Assembly: GCF_008831285.2 (NCBI RefSeq)
Contig: NC_045146.1
Span: 19,173,289-19,237,288, forward strand
DNA: 64,000 nt
Reading direction: 5' to 3'
Source: Nymphaea colorata
Lineage: Eukaryota; Streptophyta; Magnoliopsida; Nymphaeales; Nymphaeaceae
Part shown: one piece after another, positions 38,813 through 51,722 of the stretch
Position numbering within the stretch: position 1 is the stretch's first letter
Layout: each line of letters opens with the position of its first letter
Translations under genes and position numbers: made by a program
The notes under the pieces: generated by a model
The model's database searches: none
What the model was told of the DNA's origin: nothing
Seen by the model: the letters and a program-made list of their open reading frames with translations, nothing else

Positions 38813-40980
38813 CAGAATGTGAGGAAATGCGAAGAAACTTATGAAGTCCTTCTATCCATGGATGTGCATGCACCTGGGACTTCTCTCTAGGTTTGAATCT
38901 TTGAGCTTATCTGAATAAATCCTTCCCAATATTTGTTATTGCTAGGATCAAGGATGGTCAACTGGATGCAAGAAAAACTTTGCCTACGCAATTTTCAAGC
39001 GGTGGCCTAAGTTGTTGCAGATACTGCCACAAAGTCATCTATTTTATCCAACCCTGATTCTGTTTGAAGGAACGTTGCAAAACATAGTTTCTTCTTTGTG
39101 GTTTCATTTGTTGGTGGCTTCGGGTTTCCATGAACAGATGCTTTCGCCACTGGTGCAATCTTGAAGTTGGATCCTCACTGCAGGTCACGATTTTCACTCG
39201 GTTGGTTTCTTCTCACTAGACCAACAGCCACGCACATCTACGATCCAAAGGATTTGAATGCAACAAGCATGCAACAGATAACGAGTCTGCTCAACAGCGC
39301 TTTGCATCTGACGGCCTTCCAGCATCTGCATCGACGCAGTTAGCTGGTCACATTCCTAGCAGATGATAATCGTATGTGATTTTTAGTCTAAAGGGCTTTT
39401 AGCCTTTTAATTTGTGAAGTATGTGACCTTGAAATGTAAACGAAACGATGTTAAATCTCCAGTAGTATGTGTCGCACTTACCACAGATGATGCTGTTGAA
39501 GGTTTAATGTTTTGCTTCAAGATGACTCGCATTTATCTTCAAGGATGCGAGCATATATAATTTGTCATGTCGGCCTCCATTAGTTCACATCCACATTGTG
39601 ATGTTAATCTTTAGGTGCCGTATTGTTCATATACTTAAATATAACTACAATTGCAGGTAATCCACATCCCTAATCCCTTCTCTACATTTATGCTGTATCC
39701 TTACAGACATGGAGGTGACTAATCAATGGTCCTCTCTTTGCTTGCTCATGCAGGCTGATGAAGGAAGCTGGAACATTCTGCTTCCCCACTACCATAATTG
39801 AACGGGACTCTTAGCCAGGAACTGCATAATGCAAAATGTCATCCATGGCGTCTTTCCATTGAGAATTAGAGCATGCTTCGATCACCGAACTTTTTAAATC
39901 GAAGATGCTTCATATTGGCACCCGAGAGGGGGGACGAAAAATTTGACTTCATTCCCAATATTATCGCGTTCGATTGTTTTGGGCTTCAACTTCCTTTTCT
40001 CCTGCTGTTCATGCTTACTACCCATCTGAAAGCAATATATTGAAAATTATGGCTAGGAAAAACAAGAAGACAAAGGCGAAATGTAGAACACTAAATGGGA
40101 GCATTATCACTGGGTCTCGTGACGGACCATCATCTTTCTTCGTCTCTAACAGAAGAACATGGTGGCCATCAGATTTGAAGTTAAAATGAAAGCCCAACTC
40201 TTTATTACATCATTATGAAAGCTACTAAACTGCTAAAAAAGTGCACTATGTCGTCCTTCCTGGTTTAACCAGAGGATAGCAAGTGTTTTTCCTGTTGCAG
40301 AGATAATTTTTATTTTAAATCGAGTTGATCCGCCTAAGTGCCTTGCCTTTGCTGCTGTATTAGGAACTCATCCAGGTATTGCTTGAGGTAAAGTAAATAT
40401 TGAATTCGTTTCACATTCTGTTGAATCTTTTGGCGACTCATTAGATAATATGACCAGCCAATGTTTTTTTTTTCCTTTTTCTGGAGAATAACTTGCCAAG
40501 AATTCTTTATCATGATTATTGCAAATGAAATGACGACAACAGTACTGATTGTTCTTAAATATCTCACTTCATTAAGATCTATGATATCAACTAGCAACCA
40601 AATCGAACCTGCTGATAATAAACAAATAATAAACAGTCACAGAAGAGGTTCCAATTCCTGTCTTATATATTATATCTGTAGAGAGAGAGAGAGAGAGGAT
40701 TCATTATCATTATGATTAACATAAAATGACGACATGGGTACGGATTGCTTTCAAGTATCTCCATTCGTTAAGATCGCTGACATCAACTACAGAAGAAATC
40801 GGCCTCCTGATAAATAACAAATAAGATTCAAAAAAAATAAATTTTGATTAAGCTTGTCGAATCTGCATATATAAAATATGGTTTTTTCTAGTATTGTCCG
40901 AATAAATATTTCGAGTTCAACGGTGCCTGTTTTGTTTCTTCTAGAAAGAAGTTTCTGATTTGAAAGGAAACTTATGTTTA
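38813..40980. other. Spacer downstream of the PORR gene
   Basis: The PORR 3' UTR probably occupies the first few hundred bases. No gene is recognised beyond it. A short (GA)n tract lies at about 40679-40698. Confidence 0.45.
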
Positions 40981-40982
40981 CA

Positions 40983-41373
40983 CCATAGTCACAAATAATA
41001 TCTTACACCATAGTCACAAATAATATCTTAGAGTTTTAAATGGTGAGGTTTTTCTCGGATATAATACTGTGGGCTTGAAAAAAAAGAAAAAAAATGGTAC
41101 TTTTAGAAAAAAATAGAAAACTAAAAATGAGGAAAAATAAAATAACTGAGAAAATAATAAGACAAACTTCAAAAGAGAAGTAGATTTGCAACAAATAAAA
41201 AATAGAAAAAAAAACTGTTTCGCATTAAAAATGAAAAAAAGTAAAAACATGCGAAAAATAAACGTGTTCTTTTTCGTTCTTCACGTTCTTTTTTTCAAAA
41301 AACGTTTTTTTTTAAATGGCATTTCTTTTTCTCGAGTTTTTTTCGAAAATAACACGTTTTTTGTGAGTCTATA
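40983..41373. mobile_element. MITE copy outside the 0.93-kb array
   Basis: The left end CCATAGTCACAAAT (present twice, at 40983 and 41008, through a 25-bp duplication) pairs with the right end TTTTTTGTGAGTCTAT. The interior shares GGTGAGGTTTTTCTCG and GTAGATTTGCAACAAATAAA with the copies at 43901-44250 and 44799-45192. It is non-coding. Confidence 0.65.
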
Positions 41374-41775
41374 CTGAAATTTTGGTTAACACCTAGTTGT
41401 TTATTTTGTTTGGACCTTCTTTTGTGTATATCTATAATGTAGGACTCATATTCATGTGATCGGCCTTAGGTATATCCAGATCCGTAGATCCATTTTCTCT
41501 GTATATTGATGGGGCCAAGATAATGGAGTTCAGAATTCTGAGATAACAAAAAAGCCTCTGTTTCGCGGTTTCCTTTATTTGCTGCTTCATTTCTCAGTTA
41601 ATTTCCTTTCTTTTTTTCACTTCATCTTTCCTGCGCCTGTTCTTGCTTACCTTAGTTGTAGCTGACTGCAGCACTTATATAAAGTCTAAGTCAGCTGGTA
41701 TGTCACCTTGCGATCCAATATGCATTGGATCTAGACCTGATCTGCTTCCACCCAGTGTCAAAGATCAAAGTTCTT

Positions 41776-41780
<5 letters not shown>

Positions 41781-41816
<36 letters not shown>
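41781..41816. repeat. (CT)n microsatellite
   Basis: About 36 bases of pure CT dinucleotides. Confidence 0.95.
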
Positions 41817-41817
<1 letters not shown>

Positions 41818-42581
41818 AAGTTAAAAAGAAAAACCCAATGGCATAAAAACCACATTCAGTCAGCAGACATACTTGGTTGTTGCCGCCTGCCGGTGGCATA
41901 AAGCCCTCCGGCCTAAGATACTCTGGCCCCGGGGTCTACGGCTGCTTTAACTTATGCAACGCGCCAACGCTCATAAAAGTCGAATCATGCCTGTCCATCA
42001 AACCAGCACGGCAAGATAGTAGCCTATGGCTTACCGACACGTCGTTTTGTTCGCATTTTATGTGAGATTACATATACATCTGACATGTTCACAGGCTACC
42101 ATCTTCCTCCAGAATAAAACGTGAACGCCATTCTGTTCTAAGAACATGAATGAGATCCAAGGCATCAGCTGACCTCATCGCTGACAACTATCCACAAAGG
42201 CATTGGCTCAAAATCGAGATTTCGTATTTTGATCTTGTGGCTGACTCAAGATCCTTAGTTTGGTGATCTGTTCTTTTCGAAAGTGCATTGACTTAAACTC
42301 GAGATTTTTTTTTTTTTTTTTTTGATATTAGGTCAGCTGACTCAAGATCCTTAGTTTCGAAATCCGTACTTCTGAAAACAAGTTGATCCAGAATCAAGAT
42401 TTTATATTTTGAACTTAGGTTTGACTCAGGATCCTTGAGTTGATAAACAACAAAATTTATGTATGGATCTATTGCAATATTCGTATTCATGTATTTAAGA
42501 GCGCTAAAGGACAGGATTTCGACTGAATTTTTTGCATATTGACTTGGATAATAGTGAGATCATGCCCACAATTTTGATGGA

Positions 42582-42585
<4 letters not shown>

Positions 42586-42640
<55 letters not shown>
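42586..42640. repeat. (AT)n microsatellite
   Basis: About 55 bases of pure AT dinucleotides just before the 0.93-kb array. Confidence 0.95.
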
Positions 42641-42643
<3 letters not shown>

Positions 42644-43544
42644 AGTCATTGATAGAAACCAGACCAATAGCTTGCCAATAAAAGGACAAAAAATAGACTT
42701 TTAAATGTGATATTTAAAATGTTTTTTTTTTCTAAATCTAACCTTACCAATATGATTTTAAGGATTGATTGATGCAAAATATATATAATAAGTAACAATG
42801 AAGGACTCTCGTAGCATCAACATTTTGATCATAAAAAAATCAATATTTTTCATAAAAACAACTTGATTCGAAGCATCTCTTATATCAAAATAGTTTTTAT
42901 AAATATATTAACATGTTTTACGTCTTATTTAAAGTAATTTTTTGACAAAAACTTAAAGAGTTTGGTTTGTATCTCTGACTTGTGTCTCGTTTTTACCTAT
43001 ATATATTAGATATTAGATGAAGCTCAAAATAGCCAGAAAATTTTAAATCCACAATATATATAGATAATATAAGTTTATTGCACATTTCGTGCACTGTATT
43101 TTATGGATTTTTTTCAGAAAAAATAATGCCAAAACTAATTTTAGCATTTTTTTGTTTTTCTTAAACTACACCCAACGTATCTCATAAGAAGGAGGACGAG
43201 TCAATAAAATGGGAATTCATTGGCAAAAATAGGGTTGACAATTACCATAAAAAAAAATAAGAAAAAAAAGTAAGAAACCAAAGAGAAAGAAAAATGACCA
43301 TTGTATTGGACTCTTGAGCATTCTTCAAACTATAGTCCACAACATAAAGGGCTTCCACATATAGCTGGTTTTCAAAGTCTCCTTCACCAACTGTCCTATT
43401 GCTTTTCTTGAGCTCATTTCTAAAAGGCATGATGGAAGCTCAAAGGAACCGGAACTCTAGGCACATACGACATAAGTGTCTTATTTTTAATTATATATAT
43501 TAGATATTAGATGAAGCTCAAAATGGTCAGACAATTTTAACACC

Positions 43545-43611
<67 letters not shown>

Positions 43612-43900
43612 ACTGCACATTTCGTGCATGGTATTTTATGAATTTTTTTTCAGAAAACATAATGGCAAAACTAATTTTAGCATTTTTTTTGTTTTTCTTA
43701 AACTTACACCCAACGTATCTCATATGACCGAGGGCGAAAAAGAAGGAGAGGGTCAATAAAATGAGAATTCATTGACAAAAATGAGGTTGACAATTACTAA
43801 AGACAGTAAAAAAAGAAAAAAAACAAAAATAAAAAAAGAAGTAAGAAACCAATGAGAAAGGAAAATGCCTTTTGTATTGGACTCGTGAGTATTCTTCAAA

Positions 43901-44250
43901 CTATAATCACAAAAAACGTTTCGGAGGTTTAAACGGTGAGGTTTTTTTCGAGTATAATACGGTGAATTTAAAAAAAAAAAAGTGTAAATTTTAAAAATTA
44001 TAAAAAACTAAAAATAAAGAAAAATAAAATAAGTGAGAAACTAATTAGACAAGCATCAAAAGATATATATATTTGCAACAAATAAAAAAACTATTTGACA
44101 TTAAAAAGAAACTGAAAAAATGAAGAAAGTGAAAAAATGCTAAAAAGGCATGTTTTTAATGTTTTTTTTTCAAAATCACGTATTTTTTAAAATTTTAAAC
44201 GGATTAAATTTATTACATTTTTTTAAAAAACATATTTTCTGTGACTATGG
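43901..44250. mobile_element. MITE insertion in array copy 2
   Basis: The ends are CTATAATCACAAAAAA and, complemented from the right, CCATAGTCACAGAAAA. The insertion is flanked on both sides by TTCAAA or longer (TTCAAACTAT at the right, CTTCAAACTAT at the left if the first bases are counted as target). Array copy 1 shows the uninterrupted site near 43325. A target duplication of 6 to 10 bases is possible; the exact length is ambiguous. No ORF is present. Confidence 0.75.
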
Positions 44251-44798
44251 TTCAAACTATAGTCCAACAATATAAAGGGATTCCACATTTAAATTAGCTG
44301 GTTTTCAAAGTCTCCTTCACCAATTGCCCTGTCGTCTTTCTTGAGCTCATTTCTGAAAGGCATGATGAAAGCTCAAAGGAACGAGGTCTAGGCGCCTACG
44401 ACGTAGGTGTTTCGTTTTTACCTATATATATTAGATATTAAATAAGGTTCAAAATGGCCAGAGAGAATTTTAACTCTACAATAAATATATATATATATAT
44501 ATATAATAATATAATTTTACTCCCCATTTCGTGCATCGTATTTTATGGATTTTTTTTTAAAAAAAATAATGGCAAAACTAATTTTAGCATTTTTTTGTTT
44601 TTCTTAAACTACACCCAACTCATCTCATATGAAGGACGGCGAAAGAGAAGGAGAAAGTCAATAAAATGAGAATTCATTGACAAAAATGGGTTGACAATTA
44701 CGAAAGACATTAAAAGAAAACAAAAATAAGGAAAAAGTAAGAAACCAAGGAGAAAGGAAAATGCCCTTTGTATTGGACTCGTGAGAGCATTTTTCAAA

Positions 44799-45192
44799 CC
44801 ATCGTCACAAACAACATCTCATATGTTTAAACAGTCATGTTTTTCTTGGGTATTGTATTATATGACAAACTTAAAAAAAAGAGAGAAAAAATATGTAAAT
44901 TTTAAAAATTTTTAAAAATTAAAAATAAAAAAAATAAAATAAGTGAGAAACTAATAACACAAGTATCAAAAGATAAGTAGATTTGCGACAAATAAAAATA
45001 GAAAATAAAAAAACTGTTTGACATTAGAAAAACTGAAAAAATAAAAAAAGTGAAAAACCTAAAAAAACATGTTTTGTTTTTCTTTTTTTTGAAAAACATG
45101 TATTTTATTCAAAAACATGTGTTTTTTTTCAAAAAAATGTGTTTTTTAGAATTTTAAACGGATTAAATTTATCATATTTTCTGTGACTATGT
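44799..45192. mobile_element. MITE insertion in array copy 3
   Basis: It sits at the same site as the copy 2 insertion, flanked by TTTTCAAAC at the left and TTTCAAACTATAG at the right. The left end CATCGTCACAAA and right end TTTCTGTGACTAT are the same inverted repeats. It was probably carried along when the array duplicated after insertion, and has diverged and grown by about 44 bp. Confidence 0.7.
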
Positions 45193-45489
45193 TTCAAACT
45201 ATAGTACAACAATATAAAGGGCTTTCACATTTAAATCAGCTGGTTTTCAAAGTTTCCTTCACCAACTATCCCTTTCTTGAGCCCAATTCTAGAAGGCATG
45301 ATGGAAGCTCAAAGGAACGGAGACTCTCGGCACATACGTCCTTTCAAATCTCCTCAATCTCTGTCACATTGAAGAAATAATTTATAATAAAGATGATGTT
45401 GGCAATCTTTTGAAGAAATAATTTGATAATAAAAATTAATAATTTGATAATAAACATTATGGTGGCAAACTTTTTGAAGAAAGAAATAT

Positions 45490-45860
45490 TAAACGATGAA
45501 AAGCAATTGTCCATCGGATGCAGCTTCCTCTTCCACACTTACGGTATCAAACACATTGACGACTCGTTCCAGTCTGCTGGTACGCGTCGTTCACCACCAG
45601 GACTTGGTCCGATCAAATCCAACGGCTGGTGAGCTGCAGTTGGTGGTGGGCCTTGCGAGGCAGGTGGGACTTGATTTTGACCGTGTGCTCAAGCGAACAC
45701 GGTGGAGAGGTAGGCCCACCGGTGGCCGGCTGGCGGCGGCGGTGATCGGTCCAGTTCCCTACCATTTTGTCCATGATACTGCTGAATTTGGAAAGTGAGG
45801 GAATCTTGAAGGAATGTGAGCTCGGTGGTACCATACCCAGGGTCTTACAATCCATGAAAA
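45490..45860. other. GC-richer island, no recognised gene
   Basis: The composition changes sharply from AT-rich repeat to GC-richer sequence with open frames on both strands (about 100 codons plus strand from 45496, about 80 codons minus strand from 45855). Neither translation resembles a family I know. It may be a captured gene or promoter fragment. Confidence 0.3.
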
Positions 45861-46159
45861 TCCTTCCGCCGCCCTTTTGCCCTTGGGCGTAGCCAGAAAC
45901 TTTTCATGAACCTCAAAATATTATTTTTCAAAATTTTTATATAAAACAAATGAAATTTTTTAAAATTTACATATAAATTTAAAAAAAAAAATTAAAGTGA
46001 CGCCAAGGCCCATGAGATGGGGCCTACCTACACTCCGCCCCAGGTTCTTCGATGAAAATTCCGAAGCCATACCCTACCCTGTACTCTGTTTTTTTAAGAA
46101 TAAGAGCCTGAAAAATCTGACCTTCCAGACTTTTTTTTTCACGTTAAATTCCTTGGAAT

Positions 46160-46285
46160 GTTAGAAAACCGATACGTATCACCAGTCAGACTTGACCGCC
46201 TCCCCAGCAGTGTAAAACCGCGTCAGCACTCATCGGTCTGGTCTCGTATCGGAATCCTAGAAAATTGATACGCATCACCAATGAC
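46160..46285. repeat. Diverged 95-bp duplication
   Basis: TTAGAAAACCGATACGTATC (from about 46162) recurs as CTAGAAAATTGATACGCATC (from about 46257), each followed by ACCA and a GAC-containing stretch. Confidence 0.45.
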
Positions 46286-47163
46286 GATCGGGCTGTATCG
46301 GGATTCATCAGCAGTAAAATTAACTACAAAAGAATACTATTTTATTAATACATTGATTATCGGTCGAAATTTGGAAGTGGGCCCTTCACAGATTGGCTAG
46401 GTAGTGACCCGGTTCGTATGGGTACAATACAAGGCGATACGCGTGGAATTACTCGAAGTCGGTTGCACATTCTGGGCCCGAACATGCTTTGCGTGTTCGG
46501 GTGCACAAAACCCAAGAATAACCTCGTTCAGGAAGTAGAGAAAAAGTCTTATATGAAGATGAAATGGAAACGACAAAATTATGCGGAGTCATAGGCCCAA
46601 GGGCACTAATTCAATAATATTTTGACCCCTTAAACATGATCCAGGGGCACCAAATAAATAAGCAAAACAATGGAGACTGCCAATATGTAAATGCATACAT
46701 TTTGTGGAACTGGGAGGGCAACTGCCTACCCACATGCCCCCCATATATCTCCACCTCTGGTTGCTCCTCACACGCTCAAGTGGTGGCTTGTAATGCGTGG
46801 AACAATGAAGTTTTGATGTTATTTTTTTTTATTATGTGATTTGTTCTTTTAATAAAATAGATCAAGCCTATCCTCGAGGTGGATGGTTTCGGAGGGGGTG
46901 TTCAAATTAATAATACTGGTGTAAAGGGTCGTTTGGCAGCAGAAACAATTTGTGACTGTCTTATGAATATGCCTTCAAGATTGAAGCAGGTTTGCAAAAC
47001 ACTACAACACAATGTTCCATGAACCGGTCACCATTTGCTTCTAGTCGATCTGATTGTCTGGACACGTATCAGTTGCCCGAGTTGAGGTCACCCAGTGGCA
47101 TAGCCACATGGTGACTGGTGTGGGCAGCTTCTTAAAAGTTCTTTAATTTTAAATGGAAAACTT

Positions 47164-47290
<127 letters not shown>

Positions 47291-47796
47291 TGTTCCACGA
47301 GATTTGAGTATTTTTAAACAAGTGCCCCTCCTGTCAATAAAACATTAGTCATATCATGAGCTTCGACCAATTAAACCTTGGTCTGCTTGTTAGGTAAGGA
47401 GGCTCCACAATCTTTTGTCCACAACAACCTAGAGCTAATCCAATGGTACAAAAATTGTACAATCATACTTTACATCTAAAAAAACAATAAAGCTTATCTT
47501 CATATACAGTGGACCTTGTTATATGTTGGGGCCCTGTGCTTGTTCGAGTGGTTAAAATGACAAAAAAGCCTTTAAAAAAATGAAAAAAATTTATTGTCTT
47601 ACGAGGACAAAATAGGAAAATAGAAACCTTATTTTTTCCTTATGGTGAGGCAACATGCTGTGAGAGCCCATGTACTTGAAGGCCTTCTGGTACCCATTTC
47701 AAAACAAGCCAAGTTCGAGCCACAAAATAAGGTTATGGGCGGGCCTAACAACTTTTACAGTAGGGCAGAATTCGACCACCAAATATCAATATTTTG

Positions 47797-47798
<2 letters not shown>

Positions 47799-47888
<90 letters not shown>

Positions 47889-47889
47889 C
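47799..47889. repeat. Compound (AT)n-(AAT)n microsatellite
   Basis: About 37 bases of AT dinucleotides run directly into about 54 bases of AAT trinucleotides. Open frames that run through it are artefacts. Confidence 0.95.
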
Positions 47890-49029
47890 ATTGAGTGGAC
47901 CCAAGGTCAGAGACACAGCCTTTGGCGTGGGCCGAGCCACAGGCATAGGCTGTGGGTCGGTCCGAGGCTGTCTTCAGTTTGGACCGAGCCAGCATGATAC
48001 CTAACCCTAGGAGGGAATCTGAATCAAACAAATGTAGTATGTGCCACCCCAGAACATGCACTACCATGCACTAATCATAACCTCAACCTCTCGATCTAAA
48101 TCTAGAAATCTACCAGTCAATGCATTTACTTGGACATTGTGGACCAAATTCTTATAGAAATTGACATTTTTTGAATCCCTCACATGAAGATCACATCCAT
48201 ACAGCTGTTAATCAATTAATTAATGGCTTTGCATGTCACAACTTTTGATATATAATCACATAGAAATCATGAAATATTGCCATGCCTCGATTTTCGTAGT
48301 ATAAAATGTACATGCCCGGATTGGGTGAGGAAGGTAGAGAGAAGAGGGTAGTTGGGTCTGGTGGCACGTGCATGGTGCATCTTGCTACCTTCCACAAGAA
48401 TGGCTGATAGAAGGTGAAAGAAAAAGATGTATGATCGTTAGTAGAAAACTTAACCCTCTTTTTCATGCTTTTCAGTTAGAACAATAGTTAAATGAACTAA
48501 TTTTTACTAGTCATTCATTCCAAATAATGAAGGTCGGGGTCCTACCTTCCAGCAAACTTTTCATTCAAATCAATAATGAGAAATGACAACTGAGAGAGAC
48601 TCACTAAAGTTGTCGGCTAAATTTCTTCTAGAAATGTAGAGAGAAATAGTGCAACTTGAACTGAATAGTTCAGAGTTCTTAGCATGCAGAGGGATGTAGT
48701 AAGAAATCGAATCGGATTAAGAAAATTAATATCTGATTAAGAAATCGAATCAGATGCAGATTTAAGAAATAACAAACTATAAAGTTTGGATTTGAATTTG
48801 GTTTTAAGTAATTATCATATCACAATGCAGTTCAGATTCGATTTTGTATCTAAAAGTTGGATTTTTTTTGGGATGTAAACATGAGTCACACCCAGATCAA
48901 ATGTTTACATATAATGATTATATTTGTAAAAACAACTATATATGTATATATATATGCCTTAACTTTTTATTTTATTTTACATATAACTTAAGAGTGAAAT
49001 GAGCAAACAGAATATGGCAGTTGCTTGAA

Positions 49030-49491
49030 TAAAATTGGCTCGCGCGAGCCACCGAGTCAGAAACGTAACCGATCCGAGACGGAGTCCGCTCTTGACAAGC
49101 GTGTTTTGGTCACGTGACTCACGTCACGCGAGGGCGACCAGACCTGAGAGTGGCATTATTGCAGTTTTGTGGATAGGCGTGTCCGGGAGTTAAGGTAGGT
49201 AACCAAATATTTATATGGGGCACGAGACTGGCCGCCTCGCCATCACCGAGCTGTCCGTCTCTCTCTTTCTTCCTCTCTTCCCATTTGCAGGTGATCATCT
49301 TTCTCTTTTCTTCCAAGGAGAAGTAATCTCAACCTTCAGGATCCCAATTATCGGTTCTAGGAGAAGGAAGAGGCCCAGGCAAGATGAAGGAGATCGGCAG
49401 AGGAAAAATTTCTCACTCCAATTGATTCGCCCGTGATTTTGCTTCCTCTTGGCGTTTCCGCTCTTTCTGCAACGGAACTCCGCGGAACAGA

Positions 49492-49538
<47 letters not shown>

Positions 49539-49540
49539 GA
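49030..49540 (+). promoter_or_regulatory. Promoter-like block without an assigned gene
   Basis: It contains a perfect 14-bp palindrome GGCTCGCGCGAGCC (49037-49050, holding CGCG-box cores), a G-box palindrome GTCACGTGAC (49109-49118), ACGTCACGCG just after it, a TATA-like ATTTATATGGGG near 49207-49218, then a CT-rich leader-like stretch and (CT)n at 49496-49522 followed by (TATC)n. This matches plant stress-responsive promoters. No coding exon follows at once. It could be a distant promoter of the SDR gene at 52943 with a leader intron, or of a non-coding transcript. Confidence 0.4.
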
Positions 49541-51144
49541 TCTATGCGTTTGAAGAGCATCTGAGGTTCTAATTTCCTCTCGCCTAATTCCAACGATTCG
49601 GTTTCCTAGTTCCTGTGATCGAAACGATCTACTAGAAGGAAATCCAGGGGGACACGAGTTTCATGTTTTAAACTCAGCTAAATCGTATGTGAAATATGTT
49701 TTCTTTGTTGTGGCAAGAAATGCTTTGGATTTGTCGGGCTTTCCTTGCTTAATCGTCCCGCTTTCTTTGTTGGGAAAGGAAAAGCCATACATTGATAGGC
49801 TAAGATGGAGCTACCTCCGACCCGATCGAGTCGTGCTCGATTTGGGAATCGGAAACTGGCTCAACTCGGTTTAAACTGACTCGTGAAGCGCCTTACGCTC
49901 AAGAATTTGATAATATGTAGGTTTGTGTTGTCAAATTTCTTTTTTTAATGTTTGGAAATAGGACATAAATTTTCTCCTTTCTCTTGTTTCGGAATAGTAT
50001 TTACTCAACAAAGAATGCCTGAAAAAAAAAAAAACAATTTTCGGCAGTGACAGGTGAAAAGTGAAAACCCAGGTCCAGATGAAAAAAAAGTTCTAGAAGA
50101 CTTGAAATTTATCGTTTATTTTATTTGATTTTGTCCCATTGATGCTGCTGCAAAAATAAAATATCGCTGACATGCTCAAGGCGCAGGCGGCGCGATTTTC
50201 TTCGTTCGCTCCACATTGCCCGACTCGTGGGACCACCATCATTTATGTTGGAGTTGCTTCGGCTGGACGAGCCGTTTGTGGGGCGATCAGCCTAGGCCCA
50301 ACAGGTTCGCCTCTCTGGCTTTTGTCAGCCCACCTGATAAGGGAAGGTGAATCCCAACTCAGGCAGCCATCAGTTAGCTTAGCCGATCATGTCAAGGTCA
50401 AGTACAGACCCACCAAAACCTGATCCCCCAGTTATGACGTTCCTTACTTAGATCCTGAACCCAAGTCAAGGATACGTAGTAACCAATTATTTGCAACTAA
50501 CCTGTATTTACAATTGTTAATGAGTTATTAGTTCAAGGAGACAATCCCTGAGATTAGTTTATTAGTTTTTTTTATCAAATTGTCATTTGCCTTCTACTGC
50601 AAGACTACGGTTACGAGTCGACCGATTAGATTCTTCTCCCACTGCTTGAAATCTATGGTTTCCATGGGAGCAAATTCAGTCGGCTTGATTTGAATTGAAT
50701 TTGGGTTGAAAAAGGGATTAAAAATTAAGCTAATATCCCCTTGTTCTTAATAATCAGCTTTTAGAAAAGCCGTGCCTAGCTAGTGGACTAAGGGCCCATT
50801 GAGTGGACGAAATTGACTTGGGTTTGGTAATTGCCGAGGGTTTGTTGTGGAACTTTTGAAGAATGGAAGCAACCAACCTCTGAAAGGTTAGCAGGTTGGT
50901 TGCGGGGCTTTTGAAACCAATTAAGTCTACGCATTGTTTGGTATGAAACTCAAAATGTTCAAATTCAAGAGCTTCTGACGCTCAATCACACAAGTTTCCG
51001 CCTCCCCACTTTACCATGTGTAGTCAAGCCTGGCAGCCATAGACGACGCCCGAGTGAGAAAAATTGAGCAAAATTATATATCTCCAATGGAAAACAAGCG
51101 TTCAGATACGAAAATTCTTATTAGTTTGCCCTATGAAAGTAGGG
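49541..51144. other. Spacer, nothing recognised
   Basis: Mixed-composition sequence with short open frames (for example 50172-50423) that resemble no family I know. Confidence 0.4.
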
Positions 51145-51722
51145 CTAGGGCTGCACAAGTCTATTTGAATTTGCTTGAGTAAACTCGACTCGTTTTTTGT
51201 ACGAGCTTAAATATAAATTTGAGTATGTTAGAGCCAAGTTTGAGTTAGTCAAACTAGACTCTATTAAACTCTACTCAACTCAACTTTAATTTTTTTTAAG
51301 GTTTTTTTTGTTTTGCATTTTTTAATTTTTCCTCCATTTTCACGCTTCTTCTTTTTCTCATTATTAAACCTCATTTGATCATTATTCTTTTCAACCACTC
51401 TTTTCCTTTCCCTCTCGTTTTTCTTTGCCCTCTCATTTTTTTTCCTTTCCTTTTTTTCTTTTCTCTCCCACACCGTTTTTCCCGCCGCCTTTAATCACTG
51501 CCCATGTCATCACTGTTCATGTCAGTAGGCAGCGTTTTTTTTTTTGCCTTGTAAAAGAGCTGTGAGCACGGTTTATACTGTTTATGGCAGGTGCTAGCAG
51601 TTTTATTACCTAGGACGCATGACAAGGAACTGTGCGCGTGAAAAAGAAATAAATGAGTTTACTCATGGAAACAGTTTCTCTTGAGTTCGAGTTGAAGTCA
51701 TGAAACTGGTGTCCAGCTCTAG
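51145..51722. mobile_element. Second CTAGGGCTG-ended MITE-like element
   Basis: It begins CTAGGGCTGCACAAG and ends GTCCAGCTCTAG, so the ends are imperfect inverted repeats. Inside are CTCGACTCG- and GAGCTCGAGCTC-like variants near both ends, as in the copy at 34829-35276. The middle is a pyrimidine-rich stretch not shared with that copy, perhaps a nested insertion. Confidence 0.5.

Larger units (their letters stand above)
42990..45335. repeat. Three-copy tandem array, about 0.93-kb unit
   Basis: Three copies start at about 42990, 43487 and 44418, each with TATATATTAGATATTA. In order each holds TTTCGTGCA..GTATTTTATG, AACTAATTTTAGCATTTTTT, TTGACAATTAC, TTGTATTGGACTC, TCAAACTATAGTCCA, and GGTTTTCAAAGTCTCCTTCACC..CTTGAGCTCATTTCT..AAGGCATGATG. 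Copies 2 and 3 are about 930 bp because each carries a 350-394-bp MITE; copy 1 lacks it. Copy 2 also holds an (AT)n run at 43551-43606. The minus-strand frame at 43242-43430 is a shadow of this repeat and is not supported as a gene. Confidence 0.8.

Noticed and set aside
43242..43430. 62-codon minus-strand frame recurring in the 0.93-kb array
   Set aside because: It repeats only because the array repeats, and it is broken in the other copies; no domain is visible.
47642..47997. Open frames with Ile/Tyr and poly-Asn runs
   Set aside because: These are translations of (AT)n and (AAT)n microsatellites, not genes.
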